Of a DNA stretch of 38,818 nucleotides, positions 8,921 through 17,221 are shown in pieces (within the stretch, counting starts at the first letter, position 1; each line of letters begins with the position of its first letter). The notes beneath the pieces were generated by a model that ran no database searches, had not been told where the DNA came from, and worked only from the letters and a program-made list of their open reading frames with translations. The stretch comes from an uncultured Clostridia bacterium. GTDB taxonomy: Bacteria > Bacillota > Clostridia > Oscillospirales > Acutalibacteraceae. The stretch spans positions 1 through 38,818 of the forward strand of contig CANQBK010000012.1 in assembly GCA_947589485.1 (NCBI GenBank), written 5' to 3'. Made by a program: the position numbers and the translations under genes.

Positions 8921-10189
8921 TTACCAATCCGCATTTGCTTTCGCTATTTCTTCTATTTGCTCACGAATACGAAGAAAAGCATCGGTAACAATCGGATCAA
9001 ATTTTTTTCCGCGCTGTTCCTTTATATTTTTAAACACGACGGAAGTAGGTATTGCCTCTTTATAAGCCCTTTTTGCAACAAGAGCGTCAAAATAATCCGC
9101 TATCGTCATAATTCTTGCACACAACGGAATTTCTTCACCTTCAATGCCGTAAGGATAACCGGAACCGTCCCAACACTCGTGATGATAAAGAGCGACCGAC
9201 TTTGCGACTTTAAGAAAATCACTGTCCTCAATATCTCCCATAGATTCTTCTATAATTTTTTTACCGTTTACGGTATGGTTTTTTATTTTTGAAAATTCAT
9301 CTTCCGTAAGCCTTCCCGGTTTTTGTAAAATAGCATCGGGAATAGTTATTTTACCTATATCGTGAAGAGGAGCCGATAACATAGTATCGTGCATATATTG
9401 TTCGGTCAGTATATTTTCAAAATCTCCGTTCCGCTTCAACTCGTTTACAAGAGCTTCAACATATTCGCTTGTGCGTTTTACATGTTTGCCGGTGTTGCCA
9501 TCGCGGGCTTCAATTATATTTGCAAAACCTATGATTATTTCGTTCTGCATATTTTCAATTGCGTTGTCCTTTTCGGTAACACTTTCGTCAAGTTCACTGC
9601 GCTTATTATCTACCGAATAAAATACCCTGCTTGTATAAACAGCCGTAATAAGGAAACTCATTGAACAATTTAAAATCAGCAAGAAAGTATTTATTTCATA
9701 GGGAAGTATGTATTGAGGAGTATAATCATTAAAATAAATAACCATGAATATAAATGATACCGAAGCAAGAAAGATTATTATATTTCTTAAATCGTGGATT
9801 AACCGCCCCTTTTTTCGTATAAAGACTGTAAGAAAAATAAGCGGTATCATAAGATATTGAAATCCGGACGAAAGCCCGAAAAAAGAAATACTGCATATTT
9901 GATGGAGGAAAAGTTCAAACAATGTCAAAAGAGTACAGGGCAGCCACGAACCTTTAAAATATTTAAGCAGAATAACAAACGTGGCATAAAGTACAACTCC
10001 GGTGGCATCGAATAACTGCATCATACCTATACCGAAAATAGAAAATATCACCAAGTAACATGCGTGAAGAAGCAGACATATAAGAAAAAACATATTAAGA
10101 GGTGCGGTAAAGAAAGCGTAGTCGGAATAATCCTTATCTTCGTTGTATGAAGGAGTTCCGACAAAAAAATCTAAAATATTATTTACCAT
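8921..10189 (-). CDS. Membrane HD-GYP domain protein (putative c-di-GMP phosphodiesterase)
   Basis: N-terminal hydrophobic segments; HDIGKITIPDAIL, NHTVNGKKI, HHECWDGSGYPYGIEGEEIPL, RIMTIADYFDAL. Confidence 0.93.
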   Translation of the reverse strand: MVNNILDFFVGTPSYNEDKDYSDYAFFTAPLNMFFLICLLLHACYLVIFSIFGIGMMQLFDATGVVLYATFVILLKYFKGSWLPCTLLTLFELFLHQICSISFFGLSSGFQYLMIPLIFLTVFIRKKGRLIHDLRNIIIFLASVSFIFMVIYFNDYTPQYILPYEINTFLLILNCSMSFLITAVYTSRVFYSVDNKRSELDESVTEKDNAIENMQNEIIIGFANIIEARDGNTGKHVKRTSEYVEALVNELKRNGDFENILTEQYMHDTMLSAPLHDIGKITIPDAILQKPGRLTEDEFSKIKNHTVNGKKIIEESMGDIEDSDFLKVAKSVALYHHECWDGSGYPYGIEGEEIPLCARIMTIADYFDALVAKRAYKEAIPTSVVFKNIKEQRGKKFDPIVTDAFLRIREQIEEIAKANADW

Positions 10190-10352
10190 AATTGTATGCG
10201 AATGTCAGCGAAACGCTCTCCTTTATAGATTTTAAAGAATAAAAAATATTCGTTATGTGATATTATAATATAAGTTATTCTTATAATCAATAGTAATTTG
10301 TATTTTTTTTACAATTTGTAATATGTGTAGATTTTTGCTGGTGGTGTTTGTA

Positions 10353-11228
10353 ATGTTTGTCAGCCTTAAACTTAACCGTATTATTATATTAATTTTAACA
10401 TTATCTATATTTGCAGGTTCTTTTATTGCAACAAAACAGACTATTTCAACACAGGCGGAAATAAAACCGATAAAGATAGCCGTAATAATGTATCATGGAC
10501 TCATTAAAGATAAATCCGCACAAAATCAATATATGATCGACCCTAAGTATTTTGAAGAGGATTTAAAATATCTTAACGAGAACGGTTACCATACAATCTT
10601 TGCCGAACAGCTTACGGACTTTTTTGAAAAGGGAAAAGAGCTTCCCAAAAACCCTGTTATTTTAACTTTTGACGACGGATATTACAATAATTATTTTTAC
10701 GCATATCCTATTTTAAAAAAATATAATTGTAAAGCAATAATATCACCAATAGGAATTACAGCCGACGACGCCCAAAAAGAAAAAAATAAAAGTCCTTATT
10801 ATTCACAATGCGGGTGGAAAGAATTGCGTGAAATGAGTGATTCCGGTCTTGTGGAAATTCAAAATCATACCTATAATCTCCATAAATTGAATGGCGACAG
10901 GCAAGGGGCGTCAATAAAACCGGGCGAAAGCGAAAAGGAGTACAAGGAAATGCTTTCAAACGACCTAATTAAATTCAGTGAAAAAATGTATGCTAATCTC
11001 GGTAAAAAACCGTGTGTATTTGTTTATCCTTTCGGTTCAAAAAACGATATAGCTCTTAATGTAGTAAAAGAGCTTGGCTATAAGGCGGTAATGGATTGCG
11101 AAGAAAAACTGAATTATATAGAAAGCTCGGAAGATTTATACAATATCCATAGATTTTTACGTCCAAATAATATGTCATCAAAAACATTCTTTGAGAATAA
11201 AGTAGATATAGGGTCAACAAAAATTTAA
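10353..11228 (+). CDS. Polysaccharide deacetylase (NodB-like, possibly peptidoglycan/chitin deacetylase)
   Basis: Signal/anchor N-terminus; TFDDGYYNN and QNHTYNLH motifs, YPFGSKND. Start at 10353 preferred over 10323 (ggtggtg RBS); uncertain. Confidence 0.9.
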   Translation: MFVSLKLNRIIILILTLSIFAGSFIATKQTISTQAEIKPIKIAVIMYHGLIKDKSAQNQYMIDPKYFEEDLKYLNENGYHTIFAEQLTDFFEKGKELPKNPVILTFDDGYYNNYFYAYPILKKYNCKAIISPIGITADDAQKEKNKSPYYSQCGWKELREMSDSGLVEIQNHTYNLHKLNGDRQGASIKPGESEKEYKEMLSNDLIKFSEKMYANLGKKPCVFVYPFGSKNDIALNVVKELGYKAVMDCEEKLNYIESSEDLYNIHRFLRPNNMSSKTFFENKVDIGSTKI

Positions 11229-11243
11229 ATTTGGAGGTATATT

Positions 11244-11984
11244 ATGCCAAGAATTTTTTTAAGCCCGTCCACTCAGGAATACAATCCTTATGTTGACGGC
11301 GGCAATGAGGAATATTATATGAATATCATAACTGATGCGCTCATACCTTATCTGGAAGCGAGCGGTATCGAATATGATAGGAACGATCCCTCAAAAACCG
11401 TATCAAATTCAATACGAATGTCAAACAATGGCAATTATGATCTACATTTGGCTCTTCATTCCAATGCGGCAGCTCCAAATAATGCCGGAAATGTTCAGGG
11501 CTCACAGGTTTATTATTATCCGTCAAGCACCGAGGGAAAAAGGGCAGCCGAAATTTTTGCCAATAACATTAAGGAAATATATCCGGATCCGAGTAAAGTT
11601 AAAACCGTCCCGACAACGACCCTGGCTGAAGTATCAAAGACAAAGGCTCCAACGATCCTTATAGAATTGGCGTACCACGATAATCCGCAAGACGCCCAAT
11701 GGATAAGAGATAATATAGGAACAATTGCTGAAAATCTTGCAACCTCAGTAAGTGACTTTTTGGGTATTGCCGCAAATTTGCCGGAGGGAACAAGGACGGG
11801 TACAGTCGTTACCGAAAAAACTGCACTGAACCTGCGTTCCGAACCGTCTATGAATGCAGATGTTGTAGGCAAGATCCCCAAAGGCAGTCGGATTCCTGTT
11901 ATAGGACAAGACGGAAATTGGTATTTGACATATTATGAAGGAAACAGAGGGTATGTAAATTCCAAGTACGTAAGGTTTGATTAA
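11244..11984 (+). CDS. N-acetylmuramoyl-L-alanine amidase (Amidase_3) with C-terminal bacterial SH3 domain
   Basis: LHLALHSNAA, ILIELAYHDNPQDAQWI; C-terminal TALNLRSEPSMNADVVGKIPKGSRIPVIGQDGNWYLTYYEGNRGYVNSKYV; RBS ggaggt. Confidence 0.92.
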   Translation: MPRIFLSPSTQEYNPYVDGGNEEYYMNIITDALIPYLEASGIEYDRNDPSKTVSNSIRMSNNGNYDLHLALHSNAAAPNNAGNVQGSQVYYYPSSTEGKRAAEIFANNIKEIYPDPSKVKTVPTTTLAEVSKTKAPTILIELAYHDNPQDAQWIRDNIGTIAENLATSVSDFLGIAANLPEGTRTGTVVTEKTALNLRSEPSMNADVVGKIPKGSRIPVIGQDGNWYLTYYEGNRGYVNSKYVRFD

Positions 11985-12105
11985 TAAATAGGAGCAATTA
12001 CGATTAATTTAACATAAATTTAAAATTTTCTCTTTACAAAGAAAAAAAATTATGATATATTTAATAATAATTAAGAATGGTGATCGTTTTGAGGAGATGA
12101 GAAAC

Positions 12106-12513
12106 GTGCATGCAAAACGCAATTTCAGCGCAAAACGTGAGGCTATTTATAAATTGCTCGTTTCCGCAAAAAATCATCCGACAGCAGAATGGGTATATGA
12201 AAGCCTTAAACCTGAAATACCCGATTTGAGCTTGGGTACTGTATACAGAAACATTTCGGTGTTTCGTGAAATGGGACTCATAAAGTCTATTGGAATTTTC
12301 AACGGTCAAGAACGCTTTGATGCCGATATGTCCCAACATTCGCACTTTATTTGTACGGAATGTTTTAAAATTCTTGATGTGCCGAGCGGAAAAAAGTTTG
12401 TTGACGGTAATATATACTCTTTTGTGGAAAAAGAATGTAATGTTACGATTAAAAGTCATAATATTATTTTTTATGGTATATGCTGTATGTGTAATAATTC
12501 ACACAAATGTTAA
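12106..12513 (+). CDS. perR: Fur-family regulator, PerR-like
   Basis: HPTAEWVY, LGTVYRNISVF, ERFD, HSHF, CTEC, ILD, CCMC: residues equivalent to B. subtilis PerR His37/Asp85/His91/His93/Asp104 appear present. GTG start at 12106 preferred because gaggag at 12090-12095 abuts the ATG at 12097. Confidence 0.8.
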   Translation: MHAKRNFSAKREAIYKLLVSAKNHPTAEWVYESLKPEIPDLSLGTVYRNISVFREMGLIKSIGIFNGQERFDADMSQHSHFICTECFKILDVPSGKKFVDGNIYSFVEKECNVTIKSHNIIFYGICCMCNNSHKC

Positions 12514-12522
12514 ATGGCTGTC

Positions 12523-12545
12523 AATATCATAATTTATATGATATT
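12523..12545. promoter_or_regulatory. Candidate PerR/Fur-type operator upstream of reverse rubrerythrin
   Basis: Perfect 9-bp inverted repeat aatatcata-attta-tatgatatt; half-site tatgatat also occurs at 12051-12058 upstream of the regulator gene. Confidence 0.5.
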
Positions 12546-12580
12546 AGATATATAACAAAAAGAAAAACGGAGGATTTAAA

Positions 12581-13123
12581 ATGAAAAAATTTGTCTGTTC
12601 AGTATGTGGTTATGTTTACGAAGGTAACGAAGCTCCCGAACAATGCCCTCAGTGCAAAGCACCTAAGGAAAAGTTCAAAGAAACAAATGCTGATGCTTCT
12701 TACGCAACGGTTCACGAAGTTGGAATTGCAAAGGGCGTAGACAAGGAAATTTACGATGGTTTAGTATCCAACTTTAACGGTGAATGTTGTGAAGTAGGTA
12801 TGTATCTTGCCATGGCAAGGGTTGCCGACAGAGAGGGTTATCCTGAAATTTCAGCCGCTTTTACAAAGTATGCTTTTGAAGAAGCTGAACATGCTGCAAA
12901 GTTTGCCGAACTTTTGGGTGAGGTTGTAACCGACAGCACAAAGAAAAACCTTGAATTGCGTGCAGATGCCGAAGCAGGTGCCTGCGAAGGTAAGTTTGAA
13001 CTTGCTAAAAAAGCAAAAGCACTTAATTTGGACGCTATACATGATACAGTTCACGAAATGGCAAAAGATGAAGCACGTCACGGTGCAGGCTTTAAAGGTC
13101 TTCTTAAAAGATATTTCGGATAA
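12581..13123 (+). CDS. Reverse rubrerythrin (N-terminal rubredoxin domain plus four-helix diiron domain)
   Basis: N-terminal [10 protein letters not shown]...CPQCKAP rubredoxin knuckles, followed by the rubrerythrin [12 protein letters not shown] and DEARHG motifs. Confidence 0.93.
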   Translation: MKKFVCSVCGYVYEGNEAPEQCPQCKAPKEKFKETNADASYATVHEVGIAKGVDKEIYDGLVSNFNGECCEVGMYLAMARVADREGYPEISAAFTKYAFEEAEHAAKFAELLGEVVTDSTKKNLELRADAEAGACEGKFELAKKAKALNLDAIHDTVHEMAKDEARHGAGFKGLLKRYFG

Positions 13124-13146
13124 TGATTTTGTATTTGATTCCATAT

Positions 13147-13180
13147 TATCCCCCGGATATGACCGGGGGATATTTATTTT
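13147..13180 (+). terminator. Rho-independent terminator of reverse rubrerythrin
   Basis: tatcccccgg atatga ccgggggata followed by tttatttt. Confidence 0.85.
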
Positions 13181-13208
13181 ACGCCTTTTATAATGGGTAC
13201 ATAAATTT

Positions 13209-13237
13209 TTGACATTGAGTATATTCGGTGCTATAAT
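13209..13237 (+). promoter_or_regulatory. Consensus SigA promoter for recombinase gene
   Basis: TTGACA (13209-13214), 17 bp, TATAAT (13232-13237). Confidence 0.8.
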
Positions 13238-13284
13238 TAAATATTATAATTGACGGGCAAATGGAGAGAAGAACGGGTGAAAAA

Positions 13285-14277
13285 ATGAAACAAGAATATT
13301 TAAAGGAAGCGCCGCCGATAATACAGGAATTTCTGGCTTATATGGAAAATGTCAGGGGAAGATCGGGTTTGACTGTCGATGAATATTACAGAGATTTGAG
13401 AACATTTTTTAGGTTTATTTTAAAAGAAAAGGGGGAGGCTGTCCCTGATAGTATCAAGCCGAATGAAATTGATATTTCCTGTGTAGATATTGAATTTATA
13501 AAAAAGATAACTTTCACGGATATTTTGCTTTTTCTCAATTATTGCCGTATTGACAGAAAAAATTCCGCTGCAACAATATCAAGAAAGACTTCGAGCCTTA
13601 AAAGCTATTTTCGATATTTAACTCTTAAGGTCAATAAAATTTCTAATAATCCTACCGAGGCATTGGATCCACCAAAAAAGCCAAAAACCGTTCCAAAATA
13701 TCTTACATTGGAAGAAAGCTTACGATTTTTGGAGTCGATTGACGGAAAGTATAAGGAACGTGATTATTGTATGATGATTTTTTTCCTTAACTGTGGTATG
13801 CGTATTTCCGAGCTTTGCGGCATCAATCTATCTGACATTAACAATGAAAATATGTTGAAGCTCAGAGGAAAAGGGAATAAAGAACGAGTATTGTATCTAA
13901 ATAACTCATGTGTGTCAGCATTGAACGATTATTTAAAAGTTAGACCGACAGAAAATGTAAAAGATAAAAATGCTTTGTTTATCAGCGGAAGAAATTGTAG
14001 GATAACACCTAAAGGAGTACAGTATGTATTAGACAAACGTCTACAAAAAATAGGTCTTGACGGACAAGGATACTCTCCGCATAAACTAAGACACACGGCA
14101 GCCACGTTGATGTACCAAAAAGGCAATGTAGACATTCGGACACTTCAAGCGATTCTGGGACATTCAACTCTCAGCACCACGCAGATATATACACATATTG
14201 CGGACGATCAGGTAATTGAAGGTCTTAAAGCTAATCCGCTTGCCGATAATAAAATTAAAAAAACAAACAAAAAATAA
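13285..14277 (+). CDS. Tyrosine recombinase/integrase, XerC/XerD-like
   Basis: Catalytic pattern: CGMRISELCGINLSDI, SPHKLRHTAATLMY, LQAILGHSTLSTTQIYTH; N-terminal SAM-like domain. Start 13285 preferred over 13261. Confidence 0.93.
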   Translation: MKQEYLKEAPPIIQEFLAYMENVRGRSGLTVDEYYRDLRTFFRFILKEKGEAVPDSIKPNEIDISCVDIEFIKKITFTDILLFLNYCRIDRKNSAATISRKTSSLKSYFRYLTLKVNKISNNPTEALDPPKKPKTVPKYLTLEESLRFLESIDGKYKERDYCMMIFFLNCGMRISELCGINLSDINNENMLKLRGKGNKERVLYLNNSCVSALNDYLKVRPTENVKDKNALFISGRNCRITPKGVQYVLDKRLQKIGLDGQGYSPHKLRHTAATLMYQKGNVDIRTLQAILGHSTLSTTQIYTHIADDQVIEGLKANPLADNKIKKTNKK

Positions 14278-14287
14278 AATATTTATA

Positions 14288-14323
14288 ATCACCCTAAGCT
14301 GCTCAAAATAAACTTAGGGTGAT
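14288..14323 (+). repeat. Inverted repeat, possible terminator of recombinase gene
   Basis: atcaccctaag/cttagggtgat, 11-bp perfect stem, 14-nt loop; no strong T tract. Confidence 0.5.
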
Positions 14324-14363
14324 AGAGTAAAAGTTGTTAAACTGTGTAGATTTTGTAATTATA

Positions 14364-14397
14364 TTTACTTCGCAAAATAAAGATTTTGCGAAGTAAA
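14364..14397. repeat. Perfect 15-bp intergenic hairpin of unknown role
   Basis: tttacttcgcaaaat (14364-14378), aaag loop, attttgcgaagtaaa (14383-14397); no flanking T tract on either strand. Confidence 0.7.
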
Positions 14398-14469
14398 GGG
14401 AAGTAGTAAAAGTGATATTCGGATATTTACAAAGCATCTTTTTCAATACGAAAATCGACAAAAAATAAT

Positions 14470-14498
14470 TGGACATTTATCGAATTTTATAATATAAT
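14470..14498 (+). promoter_or_regulatory. Candidate SigA promoter for carboxypeptidase gene
   Basis: TGGACA (14470-14475), 17 bp, TATAAT (14493-14498). Confidence 0.55.
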
Positions 14499-14567
14499 AA
14501 TTAAGTCGTTTTATATTAATATTGACTTTAAGTCAAATTAGCAAAAATTCCGAAGGGATATGAAAAT

Positions 14568-15752
14568 ATGGCAAATTATCAAAAAAACAATAACAAAAAT
14601 GTAAAAAGCGATGTTACGGCAACAAAACAAAAAACATATAGATATAAAAAACGTAAAAACAGAAGTATTGCCAAAAGAGTAGTAATTATTGTAAGCGTTA
14701 TGGTAATACTTATGGTTTCTGTTTCTTTTGTATCTACAATAAATACAGCTGAAAATAAAAGTATAAAATCAGCCAACGCAGTTACAAGCAATGTAAGCAA
14801 AACAGAAAGTAAAACCGAAAGTTCAAAATTGCCTGCAAAGCCCAAGGAACCCACAACGCCTCAATATACGTTTGAAAATACTTTTAAGATAAATTCGGAA
14901 AAGTTGACTTCCAAACAAAAAGCTGAATTGAATGAAAAATTAACATCAGAATTTATTTTGCTTTACGATATGACATCAGACGAAATAATATACAGAAAAA
15001 ATTCGGGAAAAAAATTATATCCCGCAAGTACAACAAAAATACTTACATCAATTGTAGCTTGTAAAATAATAAGTGACCCGAAAAAAATAATAACAGTCGG
15101 CGATGAAATAGAACTTATTGGCGAAGAATCAAGTATTGCAGGACTTGAAAAAGGTATGAAACTGAAATTTGAAACATTGTTAGACGCACTTATGTTGCCC
15201 TCGGGAAATGACGCGGCATATACCGTCGCAGTTAATTGTGCAAGGATATATAAAAAAGACCAGTCTATTCCAAACAAAGATGCCGTAAAAATTTTTATGG
15301 AACTGGTCAATGACTGTGCAAAGCAGTTGGGAGCCAAAAATACACATTTTGTCACTCCGGACGGTTGGCACGATAACAACCATTTCACTACGGCTGAAGA
15401 TTTAGCCCGTTTTACCGCATACGCAAAAACGATTCCGTTAATAAAAAAATCCTGTGCAAAACCATACGCCAAATGGGAACTTGATGACGGCAGAATACTT
15501 GAATGGGAAAATTCAAATAAACTGCTGTTAAGCGGTACCGAGCTTTATTCCGAATACTGTGACGGAATGAAAACGGGATTTACGGACGAGGCAGGATCAT
15601 CTGTTATCGCAAGTGCAACCATATCGGGTCATACACTTATTGCGGTCGTTATGAACGGTCAAACATTGTACGCAAAATATAACGATGTAAATTATTTGTT
15701 TGATGAGGGCTTTAAAGCAAATGATTTAGAATATAAATACGGTTTTTCATGA
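14568..15752 (+). CDS. D-alanyl-D-alanine carboxypeptidase (PBP5/DacF-like)
   Basis: SxxK: ASTTKILTSIVA; SxN: SGNDAAYTVA; KTG: MKTGFTDEAGSS; N-terminal TM anchor. Confidence 0.94.
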   Translation: MANYQKNNNKNVKSDVTATKQKTYRYKKRKNRSIAKRVVIIVSVMVILMVSVSFVSTINTAENKSIKSANAVTSNVSKTESKTESSKLPAKPKEPTTPQYTFENTFKINSEKLTSKQKAELNEKLTSEFILLYDMTSDEIIYRKNSGKKLYPASTTKILTSIVACKIISDPKKIITVGDEIELIGEESSIAGLEKGMKLKFETLLDALMLPSGNDAAYTVAVNCARIYKKDQSIPNKDAVKIFMELVNDCAKQLGAKNTHFVTPDGWHDNNHFTTAEDLARFTAYAKTIPLIKKSCAKPYAKWELDDGRILEWENSNKLLLSGTELYSEYCDGMKTGFTDEAGSSVIASATISGHTLIAVVMNGQTLYAKYNDVNYLFDEGFKANDLEYKYGFS

Positions 15753-16892
15753 TCCCGAAAGACATTTGAAAATAATGTTAAATATATCACCGAATGTTAT
15801 TTTCTTTACGTCATCGGCGGCGGCAATCGGATACTCGGCTATCTTTTTGTCGCCGTTTTTATATACTATTTTACCTATTTTATCCCCTTTTTTTATCGGT
15901 GCTTCTACTTCTTTCGGCAGTGATATATCATAAGATATTTTTTCTTTATCGCCTTTTTTGATAAGTATTTGTGAATTTATTTCTATTTTAGATTTTACCG
16001 ACGGTTTCATACCGTTTTTAACATTTATCTCTTTTACGGCTTCTTTCGGAATGTCGGGTGTATACATTTCATAATTGGCAAAACCGTAATCTAAGAGCTT
16101 TGAAGCATCTGAAAAACGTTCTTTTCCCGTTTTACTGCCCAAAACAACAGCAATAAGGCTTAGCCCGTCACGTTCTGCCGTTGCGCTTATACAGCTTCCT
16201 GCCTGTGATGTAGTACCCGTCTTAAGACCGGTTATACCGTTATAGCTTTTTAATAATTTATTTGTGTTTACAAGCTGAGTTTTGCCGCCCCTGAGATTGT
16301 CCATCCATATTCCGCTGTAATCAAGAATTTTTTTATGTTTTATAAGTTCTTTTGACATAACGGCAACATCATACGCACTTGTAATATGTCCGTCCTCATC
16401 AAGACCGTTGCAGTTTTTGAATACGGTTTCTTTCATACCAAGTTCTTTTGCCTTTTTATTCATTTGTGCAACAAATTCGTCTTCTGTTCCGCATATATGT
16501 TCGGCAAGAGCAACGGCGGCGTCATTCGCACTTGCAACAATAGTGGCTTTGACCATTTCTTCAACGGTCATTGTTTCCCCCGGTTCGAGCCATATATCCG
16601 AGCCGCCCATTGACGATGCGTGAGCCGATGCAGTAACCTTATCCGACCACGAAATTTTACCGCTGTCAATAGCTTCCATTACAAGCGTCAAAGTCATAAC
16701 CTTCGTGATAGAAGCGCACGCACGCACTTCGTGCGGATTTTTTTGATAAAGCACCTCACCCGTTTCAGCATCCATAAGTACAGCGGACGGAGCTGTTATT
16801 TCATTGTCCGAAAGAGCGGATACGTCGGACGGAATATACACAGAAAACAAACAAACCAAAAGTACCAAAAGTGTTTTTTTAAAAAATTTCAT
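15747..16892 (-). CDS. D-alanyl-D-alanine carboxypeptidase (DacF-like) with signal peptide
   Basis: ASITKVMTLTLVMEAI, ASANDAAVALAEHICG, LKTGTTSQAGSC; start at 16892 (MKFFKKTLLVLLVCLFSVYIPSDVSA) with RBS ggaggt rather than ORF start 17051. Confidence 0.95.
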   Translation of the reverse strand: MKFFKKTLLVLLVCLFSVYIPSDVSALSDNEITAPSAVLMDAETGEVLYQKNPHEVRACASITKVMTLTLVMEAIDSGKISWSDKVTASAHASSMGGSDIWLEPGETMTVEEMVKATIVASANDAAVALAEHICGTEDEFVAQMNKKAKELGMKETVFKNCNGLDEDGHITSAYDVAVMSKELIKHKKILDYSGIWMDNLRGGKTQLVNTNKLLKSYNGITGLKTGTTSQAGSCISATAERDGLSLIAVVLGSKTGKERFSDASKLLDYGFANYEMYTPDIPKEAVKEINVKNGMKPSVKSKIEINSQILIKKGDKEKISYDISLPKEVEAPIKKGDKIGKIVYKNGDKKIAEYPIAAADDVKKITFGDIFNIIFKCLSGS

Positions 16893-17044
16893 ACCGCACC
16901 TCCAAAGAGCATTACACAAAAATATATGCTTTGAAAGTGCGGTAAATACCGATTGCGAATGTGTGATTTTGAATTTGAAATAAAGAAAGACAGCAAAGAA
17001 AGCATTTCTATTTTCCTCGCTTTTTAGATAATTAAAAGTATAAT

Positions 17045-17073
17045 TTGACAAAATTAGTGTACAAGTTTATAAT
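17045..17073 (+). promoter_or_regulatory. Perfect consensus SigA promoter upstream of DUF262 gene
   Basis: TTGACA (17045-17050), 17 bp, TATAAT (17068-17073). Confidence 0.85.
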
Positions 17074-17221
17074 AATTTATCAGAGAGGTAATGCTTGGAT
17101 TGCTAAGAACGTTGAAAATGACCGGCTACTTAATTTCTCTCAGGTTGTTTTCGGAACAATCCATATTTATATAAAATATGATATAAATAATAGTAAATAC
17201 AGATATGGTGAGGATATTGCT

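Noticed and set aside
14364-14397. Hairpin considered as a dif site
   Set aside because: Arms do not resemble the 28-bp dif consensus (11-bp arms, 6-bp centre); uninterrupted 15-bp stem with 4-nt loop is a different geometry.
14963-15472. 169-aa minus-strand ORF
   Set aside because: Antisense to a well-supported D,D-carboxypeptidase; no RBS or family features, typical shadow ORF.
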